A stretch of DNA of 20,672 nt from positions 433,693 to 454,364 of the forward strand of contig NW_003152253.1 of assembly GCF_000003605.2 (NCBI RefSeq), in the 5' to 3' direction. Below, in pieces: positions 8,757 to 18,460 of this stretch. The notes beneath the pieces are model-generated. The model was given only the letters and a program-made list of their open reading frames with translations. It did not search any database and was not told the origin of the DNA. The DNA comes from Saccoglossus kowalevskii. Taxonomy: Eukaryota > Hemichordata > Enteropneusta > Harrimaniidae. A program made the translations under genes and the position numbers. Numbering within the stretch: the first letter of the stretch is position 1; each line of letters opens with the position of its first letter.

Positions 8757-10308
8757 GTTGAAGAGAATCTACCTACTCATACTTATTTCTTGCTTGAATA
8801 TTGAATATTTTTCTATATATTGTGTCGTTGGAGTGTTTGCATTGTTACTAGGGGTGAATCAAATACATAAATCAGTCCTATACTGCAGTTTTATTGATTT
8901 ATGCGTTTTGGACCAAATAAGGATGCGTTGTTTTAATTCATGACAATTACGCTATTGAGAAGGGAGGGGGGTCCAGATTTGCGAAATTTGCCTATGTTGG
9001 TGTACAGTGTTACAGTGAAAGACAGAAAGCTGTATCTAAGTTTATAAACATATTTATAATGATTTGTGAATACCGATCATCACCTAACATTCAAATTTGA
9101 ATATTTAATAATGATTGCATACACAAGCCTTCAAAAGACGTATCAACTGCAACCGCCCACTTATTCAAAATGAAGGCTTGCAGATTGGAAGATGTTGAAT
9201 TAACTCATTAATATTAATAAAAACTTCTAATGATGTCGCCATATAATTTCTGGATTGGTCAATTTGAATTCCAGTCATTTTGATTTATGAAACATTATAT
9301 TTACAAAAACATCCCCAGCTTTGTGCCCTTCACTGTATTTTATGTTTCTATATAAATGAAGGAAATCAAAATTTTACATTTGCATTGTACAGAGCATGTA
9401 CAATGCATTGTGGGGGAAAAGTTTTCTTTGCATATAATGGTAAAATTTCACTTGCATAAAAAATGGTGGACATTTTGATATTCCACTTGAAAAAAAAAAA
9501 AAGACATGGCCCAGTATGAAAGTATAAAGTATAAAGTATGAAAATTTCATCTCTTTCAAAACTTAAGATTTTATTTTTAGTGCATGAAGTAATATTCCAA
9601 GCAAGATTTTAATGCATTGGAATCCCAAATCCCAGCCATTATAGTGTACAAACCTCAAGCATGTCCAACTGCTTTAAAAATCCAACTTTGAAGAAAATAA
9701 AAAAACTTATGCTTGTACAGTAAGTATTCCAGCTCAGATTTTTAATTTGAATATACTTTGTTGTGTCAGATTACATGTCGTAATCATAGATTGACATATA
9801 ATATTTAAAATTGCATACAGAATTAGCCATGTGCTGAATCAGCGTTTAGAACAATATTTCTCCCATCATGTAATTTTCAAAATGGTTGGTATTTGATCTT
9901 GTCTGTATTAAAATAAATTTTAACTGAATGGTGAACTTTCTAAATTCAGCATGACATATTCTTGATAAATCGTAAAAAGTATCATGAAATAAATGACAAA
10001 AAGCAAATACAAATTGGAAGTATCCAAACTTGTTTTCATGGAAACACTGATTTTCTGAATCACGCAATGTTAATTAAACCATACTTTGGTGGCCATTTTT
10101 AAAATTGAATTTGAGGTTCTGAAGTCAAAAACCTGTTTCCAGTGTTTTCTTCAGACTTTCAACTAGCTAGCTCCAAGGATTTTTTTTTGCAAAATTTCAA
10201 AAAATTCCTGTGTCAAAAGTGTTACTGGTAGCTGTTTCCACAGTTAATCAGATTCTGCCATACACTGACTTAATTTGCAATGCCATGACTTACCAGAGAT
10301 GTACAATA
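8757..10308. other. ANKFY1 3' UTR and intergenic DNA, no gene
   Basis: The first part is presumably 3' UTR, up to a cleavage site after 9221 or later. A perfect 10-bp-stem hairpin (TGCATTGTAC / GTACAATGCA, 7-nt loop) lies at 9381-9407. The rest is AT-rich with short meaningless frames and a few AGTATAAA repeats near 9520-9540. Confidence 0.6.
9216..9221 (+). promoter_or_regulatory. Candidate poly(A) signal for ANKFY1
   Basis: This AATAAA hexamer lies 460 bases after the ANKFY1 stop. Further AATAAA copies follow downstream (for example near 9690 and 9985), so the real cleavage site is uncertain in this AT-rich DNA. Confidence 0.4.
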
Positions 10309-10516
10309 CTGTGGAATACTTTATTTTCGCTGGAATTAATTTTCGCTGAAAAGGCTTTTTGGGCGTTTTGTATGGAATTTATTTTCACTGATTTTTGATG
10401 AGTTTAATGTGAAATATAGGAAAAAAAGTATATTCGCTGGATTTTATTTTCACGGAATCATCCCTTCAGCGAAAATAGCAAAAATAAATTCCAAGCGAAA
10501 ATAAAGTATTCTACAG
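10309..10516. mobile_element. MITE-like element, family 1 copy 1 (208 bp)
   Basis: The left end CTGTGGAATACTTTATTTTC (then GCTGG) mirrors the right end, which read inverted is CTGTAGAATACTTTATTTTC (then GCTTGG). TA flanks both sides (10307-10308 and 10517-10518). Each arm carries two TTTTCGCTG-like units, and the middle has TATTCGCTGGATTTTATTTT. A second copy is at 15271-15484. There is no coding capacity, and a TA target suggests mobilisation by a Tc1/mariner-like transposase. Confidence 0.85.
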
Positions 10517-10929
10517 TATTCTCTACATTAGCAGTACAACAAACCATCCTCAAATGTCGCCAATTTTATCGCACATAAAAACAGCATTTTAATTGATCCA
10601 CTTTAAATTATTTAGTTCTGAAATAATTGTACAAGAACAAGAAAATTTAATACATGGCTATATCTTTCTGAAAGTAGTTTTGATTTTTTCCACTTTTCCA
10701 CTTTGTTTATACTCCAAATATAGCATTATCAATTGGGTTTTTCACTACATAGTAGGTTACAAGCAGGAAAATTAGGGAAATTTTTATATTATGAAAATTC
10801 TGTACCTAACCCTAACTGTAGTTGTTTCGTAAAACCCGTATTAACAATTATTGCATTATCCCTCTGTGGTTTCCTCTCACACCAATGGAATAAACACCGA
10901 GACAATAGAAAATTGAACTGTGTAGTAAA

Positions 10930-11028
10930 TACTGTATTTGCTCTATTAGTAGCACATGTGCTTATGTAAATGACAGAGGTGTATCTATGATCAAAATTAG
11001 TTATATTTTAGTGATCCAGCATACATTA
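10930..11028 (+). repeat. Dispersed repeat, family 4 copy B
   Basis: TACTGTATTTGCTCTATTAG followed by TAGCACATGTGC, GTAAATGACAGAGGT and GATCAAAATTAGTTATATTT, ending near CATACATTA. It aligns with copies A and C over its length. Confidence 0.75.
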
Positions 11029-11752
11029 TATGTAGTTTTAGTTTTAAATGTACTTTATTAGAAATGTAATTCTCATAAAGAAAATAAATTTATTTTAAGA
11101 TAAATTTGTCTTCATCGTAAAAATGGTTGTATCCACATTGACATTGTCATTTCAATGTTGAAAATACAAAAAAGAAACCACAATATTCCAATCTTGTGAG
11201 CGGAAACCAATAAAGAAATGAAAAAGATCTGTGCTAGATTTAATAAAAAAAAAATCAGGTTTGGTGCAAGATTATTTTGTGCAGTTGTTTTTTTCAGTAT
11301 TATGTAATAATAACTGGTGAAACACAAATAAGTATATGGATCAACTTTAGAGTTAGTTATTGCTGTCAAGTATTGATTTTCAATCTGACATGATATAAAA
11401 GAAAGCATTACTTGGTTGGTTTTTCAAAGTCAAGCTAATATAATTGTTTTGTTTGTTTTTTCTTGGAAATGTTTAACATTTATCCTGGGCTTACTCAAGC
11501 TGCCTCTGTCTGATTTCTCCGCTTCGCTATCAAAAAATAGTGAAAGGGGGAAAACACTGGTGAAAGAACAGTTGATGAAAGAAGATCTCCTACAGATGTT
11601 TTTTGAAGAATAGAAACGGACAGATGGGGGTACTTGGGATGGTGAAACATTTATTTTATTAGTTGAAATTTTATTCTTTGCTGAAACTTGCAATTTGTTT
11701 TGAAGCATATTATTAGTGTTGTCTTAACTGACTAGTGAAGTGGAAAACATTA
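11029..11752. other. Intergenic DNA, no gene
   Basis: AT-rich sequence. Open stretches of up to about 98 codons exist on the - strand at 11112-11408, but their composition is that of translated AT-rich DNA (many Ile, Leu, Phe, Asn) with no recognisable motif. I do not call a gene. Confidence 0.6.
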
Positions 11753-11911
11753 CTGTAAAATCTGCATTAGAAACCGCTGCTTCTATTAAAATAGTACAAT
11801 GCAACGGAATGGATGCGGTTTCTATTAGAACATCTACACATATGAGAAATGAAGAATTTTTAGTTCTCAATTGTTCAAAAAGAATGGGTGCGACTAATAC
11901 AGATTTTACGG
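11753..11911. mobile_element. MITE-like element, family 2 copy 2 (159 bp)
   Basis: The left end CTGTAAAATCTGCATTAGAA pairs with the right end CTAATACAGATTTTACGG. TA flanks both sides (11751-11752 and 11912-11913). The interior shares GTACAATGCAAC, TTCTATTAGAACATC and AGTTCTCAATTG-like strings with the copy at 3150-3305. Confidence 0.8.
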
Positions 11912-11930
11912 TATTTTTCTATTTGCCGTA

Positions 11931-12095
11931 CTGTAAAAGCATTAGTTTTCACTGTTTTGATATGTTGTCCATATTCACTGGATTTAAAATTCAAACTCTG
12001 AATTCTATTGTATGTTCACATATTCAGGCAGATTCACTTTCACCAGTGAAAAATAGCAAAATTAAATAATCAGTGAAAAATTAATACCATTACAG
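11931..12095. mobile_element. MITE-like element, family 3 (165 bp), next to family 2 copy 2
   Basis: The left end CTGTAAAAGCATTAGTTTTC (then ACTG) pairs with the right end CAGTGAAAAATTAATACCAT then TACAG. TA flanks both sides (11929-11930 and 12096-12097). Only 19 bases separate it from the previous element, a side-by-side insertion. The interior has further TTTCACCAGTGAAAAATAGC strings that can pair. Confidence 0.75.
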
Positions 12096-12536
12096 TACTC
12101 CGGCAAAAAAAAATTATTCACAACATTATGATGAAAAACAGTTAAATTAATACAACCTCAATATTTAACTTTTTATTTTTAAAATGATGAGTTGAGAATC
12201 TGTAGACTTATTTATTTCAACAGGTTTTAGTCAGATGTAATCTGCCATATTAAAAATTATTTACAATTTTTATTTAATTTTATCTTAAATTTTGCATAAT
12301 TACAATAAAAGAAAAACCCACTGATTTATTTTGTAATGTGATTCTTATTCTTCCACTGTTGAAGATTGAAGGTTATTATTAACCGTAATTTTCCTAACAA
12401 AAATCTTGCAAATTTTGTTGTATATTTTTGTTTTTAGTACCCGTTTGAACGTAGTCCGAAAACGAGGACTTATGGTTTGCGCTGTGTGTGTCCATGCGTC
12501 CGTGATCACCTGTATCTCGAACATGCATGGACCGAT
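12096..12536. other. Intergenic DNA, no gene
   Basis: AT-rich up to about 12430, then a GC-richer lead-in to the repeat array from about 12440 (GTCCGAAAACGAGGACTTAT). No gene is recognised. Confidence 0.55.
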
Positions 12537-13095
12537 TAGGTTCAAATTTCACTCATACATCACACATTATATGGGACATATGCACATGCATTTTTTTCAT
12601 GATCCGATTAACGATAGCCGAATAGCGGCCATTTTAAGGCCGAAAATGCATACAAATCGCACATTTTCACCATTCAAATTTGGTACATACATTAAACATA
12701 ATAGGACCTTGATGCACATCATTTTTTTTGGATAGGGTTTGAAATGGCCGACTGGCGGCCATTTTGTTTTAAAGAATTCAGTTCTGGATCCGTATCCGAG
12801 ACGTGTCTGGATTGATCAAGTTCAAACTTCACACACACATCATGTCACAAATAGATATGTGCATTTGTTTCATGATCCGCTTAACAATAGCTGAATGATG
12901 GCCATTTTAAGGCAGAAAATGCATCAAAACCACGTATTTTCACAATTCCGGAACCGGATCTCAGTCATGCATGGATGGATTTTGTTCAGATTTAGTGCAT
13001 ATATTAAACATAATATAAGCTTGATGCACACCAATTTTTCTTCGAATCAAGTTCAAAACGGCCGACTGGCAGCCATTTTGTTTTAAAGAATTTAG
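12537..13095. repeat. Degenerate tandem array, two about 310-bp units, each made of two related subunits
   Basis: The block TTCATGATCCG at 12596 recurs at 12869. The block ATTAAACATAAT at 12691 recurs at 13003. GGCCGACTGGC at 12746 recurs at 13060. Within each unit the halves resemble one another: TTCAAATTT, a CATACAT run, TGCAC/TTTTT, GAT..., then (G/A)GCCATTTT. These GCCATTTT blocks lie at 12627, 12757, 12900 and 13071. Frames in the array look open only because the repeat is stop-poor. It resembles a decayed satellite or a transposon-internal repeat, family unknown. Confidence 0.75.
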
Positions 13096-14033
13096 TTGTA
13101 CATATGCAGGTGCATTTCGGATCAGAGGTCTGAAATTTCGGTCATGATCTGCTTTGAATGTATATGTCACTCAAATATGAACGGAACAGGGACGTGTCAT
13201 TGACAATGACTTGTGTTTTTATAGGATCAATTGAACATAATTTCCGCATTGTCACTCACCTAAAAAATTCGGGAGAAATCATTCAGGTTTATTTTAGGCA
13301 AAGTGACAAAGGTTGAATTTAATTTTCAACTAAGCTGTATCTTGTATCCCCAGCAGATTTTGTTATTAACCCTAGTTCAAAGTCCCAAAATAGGTCCAGA
13401 GCCAGTGTCTGATCTTGGTATTTTCCCACTCTCAGTGATGCCGTAGATTCACGAAAAAATGCCAGAAATGGGGATAATTTTGTTTTGTTTTTATAGTTTA
13501 TATTTTATTGTTTTATAGTGATAATTTTGCAAGAATTACCGGTATTCATGATTAAAATGCCAATGACAAGCCACTACTTGTGATAGGATTTGTTTATTGT
13601 AATTTTACTTCAGATATTTTTCCGATATTCCCAAAATCTGTATTGATACTGTAACAGTAATCAATCTATTATACACTAAAAAAAAATGTTCAAATATATC
13701 TGGTGTGCGTAGATTACCGGGGTAACTTTGCACAAGCTGGACTTTAGTTGTGCAGTTGTGAGATGGGGAATCTGGATAGCGTATAGCAATTATCAAATCT
13801 ATATGAAATAGATGTTCTGGTAAAAATCTTATGTTTCGTGGAAATTCTTTGCAAAATCAAAATCCTCACTTCTGCATTTTTGGAAAAAAATCAGTTTTAT
13901 TGGCTTTCACTTCATATACGGTAACAGAATATGGAACAAATTTGCTCAATGCTCCTGGATTTTCACTTGAAAAATATGCTCTAGTAAAAGCGCATCTCTC
14001 TAATACAAGTGCGGGTAAACCATAAAATGGCCT
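13096..14033. other. Intergenic DNA, no gene
   Basis: No coding similarity, tandem repeat or paired terminal repeat is recognised. Short open stretches on both strands at about 13831-14063 overlap one another and carry no family motif. Confidence 0.55.
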
Positions 14034-14136
14034 ATTGTATGGTGGATTATTAAAATAGAACATATTTTGACCTTGGCCATACCTCTGTCATTTACTTATA
14101 CATGACACATGCACTGCTAATAGAGCAAATATAGTA
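14034..14136 (-). repeat. Dispersed repeat, family 4 copy C (inverted)
   Basis: Read on the - strand it begins TACTATATTTGCTCTATTAG and continues with CAGTGCATGTG, GTAAATGACAGAGGTATGG, GGTCAAAATATG and CCATACAATAGG. It matches copies A and B with scattered differences. Confidence 0.7.
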
Positions 14137-14640
14137 TATGAAAATGCATGTATTTCTAAAATTAAGAATTTCCTGAATAATAAAGACTGATTTCATGAAC
14201 AAATATTTAAATACCGGTAGTTGCAATTACTGCTGCAATCTAGATACAGTCACATTACCTCTGATTGCCTTGCAAGTATATTTTCATAATATACATACAT
14301 ATGACTGCAATCAGTTGGTAAATAGAACAAGTTGAAGCTATAAATAAGTTTCTAAATATATTTTCTCTTAGCAACCAATCAGATTTGTGTTACATGCCAC
14401 TTTCCAGTAAGGCCTGCTCTAATTGGTTGACAAATTTAGTCAGGAAAGACCTGTCTGAATAGGAATGAATATTCACTTTGTCAGGCATAGTTCGTGACCA
14501 GGGTATTTATTCCCTATATGGATTATGAATTGTGGTAAACAGGTCCAGAGAACATCAAAATAATTCACCAATCAGAAGCTTCCTTTCATTTCAGTTATTT
14601 TGTCTGTATTATTCACAAACTGGTCATAACACGAATGCAT

Positions 14641-14830
14641 AAAAAAATTATATTTTATTATTTTTGCTTATTCATGAATATTTTTTGGTTTACTTGAAGT
14701 TTTCATACATATCATAACCCGTAGTCTTAACTAGTTGAAGCAACTGGATATGATATAGAAAAATTTTAATAAAGACAAGTAAAAGCCAAAAAATATTCAT
14801 AAATAACAAAAATAACAATAAAAAAATATA
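14641..14830. repeat. AT-rich foldback (long imperfect inverted repeat)
   Basis: The left arm (about 14641-14712) contains TTATTTTTGCTTATTCATGA then ATATTTTTTGGTTTACTTG. The right arm (about 14755-14830), read inverted, contains TTATTTTTGTTATTTATGAA then TATTTTTTGGCTTTTACTTG. The stem is about 45 bp or longer with mismatches, and the loop is short. It could be a foldback MITE; I did not identify a target duplication. Confidence 0.7.
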
Positions 14831-14834
14831 AAAA

Positions 14835-14882
14835 TGTGGTGTTTATCTAGTGTGGTGTTTACCTGGTATAATGTTTATCCAG
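14835..14882. repeat. Short tandem repeat, 16 bp x 3
   Basis: Units TGTGGTGTTTATCTAG, TGTGGTGTTTACCTGG and TATAATGTTTATCCAG, followed by partial units TGTGGCCTAG and TGTG. The array abuts the foldback at 14641-14830. Confidence 0.85.
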
Positions 14883-15270
14883 TGTGGCCTAGTGTGATTG
14901 ATAGATATTTTGAGAACTACTTTTAGTGATTGTTCCACAACAAAAGCTACAAGCCAGACTGCAGATTTGATTGTGTATAGAAACCCACAAATGGTATATC
15001 ACGGCAATTAAAGACAAAGCTATGTTGCATTCATAAATTATTATTACAATATTTATTTCCAGATCATCATGCATTATATGTGATATTACAAGGCTTCAAT
15101 AATACCAGTGTGATAATCTAAGCTAAGCTAATGAAACCACCATTTTGAAATATCTGACGGTCTTGCAATGCCTGAGAGTTAGTCATATGATTTCAATGAA
15201 ACCTTGGTTACAATACCACCAAAACAACATTATGACATCCCCCATTTTATCACATATGTTCACACATTAA

Positions 15271-15484
15271 CTGTGAAATACTTTATTTTAGCTGGAATTA
15301 ATTTTCGCTGAAAAGACATTTTGAGTACTAGTTTTTTGTATGGAATTCATTTTCACCGATTTTTGGCAAGTTGAATTTAGAATATAGGAACTAGGGTATA
15401 TTCGCTGGATTTTATTTTCACTGAATCATTCCTTCAGCGAAAATAGCAAAAATTAATTTCAAGTGAAAATAAAGTACTTTACAG
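15271..15484. mobile_element. MITE-like element, family 1 copy 2 (214 bp)
   Basis: The left end CTGTGAAATACTTTATTTTA (then GCTGG) and the right end GTGAAAATAAAGTACTTTAC (then AG) form inverted repeats. The central TATTCGCTGGATTTTATTTT and CCTTCAGCGAAAATAGCAAA match the copy at 10309-10516. The right flank is TA; the left flank is AA, so the target copy has mutated or the boundary is off by a base. Confidence 0.83.
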
Positions 15485-17158
15485 TACTACATTAGTAGCC
15501 CTGTCACATTTGCGTCACGCCTTTCTCATGCTTACCCGACATATTTTAACATTGTAACACTGGGAATCAAATAAACAGACTGACTCAGTCATGGTTACTT
15601 CATTTTTGTCTTGCAGTCATGGACAATCATTTAACTTAGGTTGTGATATTTGAGTTATCGAGGAATATACGTTTACATAATGACTTTTACAAATAGATAA
15701 GTGTGATGATAAGGCAATAAATGTTTGGCGCAAATATGCATTGTAAACGTGATAAACGCATAAACGAAAACGATAATTACACAACACTTAATGTGATAAA
15801 TGTGTGATGCAACTGCAGAAATTGCAGGTACTATATCAAACACTGGATTGACCCTTCTGATAAAATGTAAACATATTAAATTAACAAAGTGATATTCACA
15901 CTGAATAAAAAAAAAATACTAGATTATCTATTTTGAACACTTAGCTCCAGCTCTTAATTAAAACTGGCCTTAGTCAAGATCCAACACAGAATATCATTTT
16001 CTAACTACAAGATTAAAATACTACAAATTTTTCCTGCATTTAAATTTAACTTGCTATACATTATAAGAATAAATTCGTATCACACATCATAAAAAGCCAC
16101 TTCTTAAAGATTTTAAAATATTGGATCTTTTGAATTTATTATAATAATATCCCGGAATTGCTGTCCCTTAATATAAGGAGTTAAAGGGAAGAGGCTTACT
16201 GCCTTTAAAATGCAAAATGCAAATGTTTTAAATCCAAGCAATGAAGACCATTTGATGAACATGAATTTGTTTTTCTTGTCTCACCTAGCCAGCTGAATTA
16301 TTGCTCTTATCTTCAGTATCTCAAATACAGTATGTCTGTTTGATTCCGCCAAAAAAACCATGACTTTTTAACTTCCTGGTTCGACAAATTTGCTGTTTAA
16401 AATACAAAATGCACCAATTTTTTTTCCTGGAAAGTGCTTGCTAAATTCCTAAAAGGCTAACAATATTCAAGTTTTGTCTATCCTTCTATAAATTGCGTCC
16501 GCATAAATATTCACAATTTATTAAAACTATTTTTAATGATTATTTACTTGGTTATTCTTGTCAACAATTTTCCCAGCATGCAATGTGTGAAACAAAAAAA
16601 ATGCGTGTTCATGTTTGAGGTTCAGACAATTGAAATGGCTGAAAATTACATCTTTCTCATTAACAGATATTGTCATTAATCTTTTGAAGGCAACAATTTT
16701 GCACACCAACATTTTGGTGCAACATTTGGCACATTTTTTATGTAGTTTTTAATAATTTCTCTCTTAATTATAAACTAAGTTGAAATAATGTCCCATTGAA
16801 TACAGAGGTCTTGATCAAAATTTTTGAAAAAAAAAATATGAAAAATTTTGTGTGTTCATTTTGTAAAAGGTGCCAAAGCTGACTTGGGAATTTAAGTTCG
16901 AGTTTGGAGTTCAAGTGGAAACATGCAAACCAATGACACAGTATAACAAGTGTGCACCAAATCTGGTTCAAAGTTCAATCTGTACAGTTCTTTCACAAAT
17001 TAAACCTGCATATTATTTTTCCATTTTTTTTCAAGAATTGTTATCAGAATATGTAACCATTGGTAAATCATATCCATATGGTCCACAATAAACAGTAAAA
17101 TTATAGAGTACATGAAAATAGGCAAAATGCTACCAAAAAAATGCTGGTGTCCAAAAAG
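15485..17158. other. Intergenic DNA, no gene
   Basis: AT-rich, with many A- or T-runs. A small inverted pair TCCCTTAA / TTAAAGGGA lies at about 16164-16190. No coding similarity or larger repeat structure is seen on either strand. Confidence 0.6.
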
Positions 17159-17162
17159 TTAA

Positions 17163-17316
17163 AGGGGAACCTTCCAAGCCCAGGGATTGCACCAAAGAAT
17201 CATGGGACACTATTGTTTATGTTGTTTACAATGTTAATCTATCTTTTGTTATCCATTGTAATTTTAACCCAGAAAGTAAACTTGTTGTGAGATTAGGCTT
17301 AACTGGAAGTGCTCCT
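17163..17316. mobile_element. piggyBac-like MITE candidate (154 bp) with TTAA flanks
   Basis: The left end is AGGGGAACCTTCC and the right end, read inverted, is AGGAGCACTTCC, giving short imperfect inverted termini. TTAA lies immediately outside both ends (17159-17162 and 17317-17320). TTAA target duplication is the hallmark of piggyBac-superfamily insertion. The termini are short, so this is less certain than the other elements. Confidence 0.55.
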
Positions 17317-17320
17317 TTAA

Positions 17321-18460
17321 TTAATCCTTATCTGGTCAATCAAACAGACTTAAGAGATTTATGCAAGAAACTTGCACATATCAGACAAACTTTCAGTTAT
17401 TTCTCAGTCTTTTTTGCATTTGGTTTGAAGATTTCACTGCAGTTTTGACATGGTGGACTAACCATACCAGTTGCATTTCAGCAACTACGCATTACGACAA
17501 AGCAATGATAAAATTCAATCCTTTTCAGAAGAACTTTTCAGAATCACTGTTGCATATGTTTTACTAGTAACTTATTTTAAATAAATTAACTATTGATCCC
17601 ATTTTCAAATGAGCATCACAACACAACAATGAAGTTCAAGATGAGAATAACAGAGTAGATGACCTTGACATACATCAATTACTATAATGTCAAATACTAT
17701 TGACTACAGAGACTGACCATGTCACTTAAAGGTCGATGTTCGTCATTAAATGACATGTTCAATATTAGTCCTATGCATTGTAAACATTGTTTATGAAAGA
17801 TTCCACATTTGCATTACAACAACCACCCTTTAACCCTACAAGCACTCAAACAGTAAAAATCTAAAAAGTTGCTGTATATTCATTAGTTGTCATGGAAAAT
17901 ATTGTTAGGCCAAATAAAATAATTTCCGTGTCTTCTGTTACCCTACCAATATTTTTTTGGGGTGAAATAAAAAAAAATTATTTGATGCAAATAAACTACA
18001 AATTATATATTTCTATGCAAATTAGCTACATTCAGTCCAGTGTATTTTTTTTATTTCATGCCTTTCCTTTTATGTAGCGAATGACTGGCACCTAGTTGTA
18101 TCAAGGAAATATATTCTGAACAATAATTTTTCATACATGTTATTTTTCACATGTATACATAGTAAAAGCATAATTATAGTGTTCTACTGAAAACCTAAAA
18201 GTAAAAACTCATTGAGGGGGGAAAATGAAGAAAAAAAAATGCCTGCCCATCTACTCAGTATTTAACCGGTATCAGAAAAACACCAGATTTGTTTCATTTG
18301 GCCTTATACAAGTCTAAAATATTATGCCCTGAATTGTGGGTACCGGGTAGTGTGATATAAGAATAGAAAGTACCCAGTTCCAATATGTCCACTATGCCTA
18401 GACTTGTGGTAATATACACAACTATTTGTTAAAATCTGTAAACCATCATGTAGCATTATG
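17321..18460. other. Intergenic DNA and PHETA 3' UTR
   Basis: The right part, from about 18040 to 18460, is likely the PHETA 3' UTR on the - strand. The remainder is AT-rich with no recognised gene or repeat. Confidence 0.55.
18050..18055 (-). promoter_or_regulatory. Candidate poly(A) signal for the PHETA gene
   Basis: TTTATT on the + strand reads AATAAA on the - strand. It lies about 405 bases downstream of the PHETA stop and is the first such hexamer I see after it. That would give a 3' UTR of about 420-430 bases. Confidence 0.45.

Noticed and set aside
10805-10820. Telomere-like TAACCCTAACTG
   Set aside because: It is only about one and a half units of TAACCC, far too short to be an interstitial telomeric tract.
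11112-12069. Open stretches of 90-110 codons in intergenic DNA
   Set aside because: One overlaps two MITEs and the others have AT-driven composition with no domain, splice support or start context.
12406-13086. Open frames of about 60-110 codons on both strands in the 12.4-13.2 kb array
   Set aside because: The repeated His/Met/Asn-rich pattern follows the DNA repeat periodicity and similar frames occur on both strands. This is a stop-poor repeat, not a gene.
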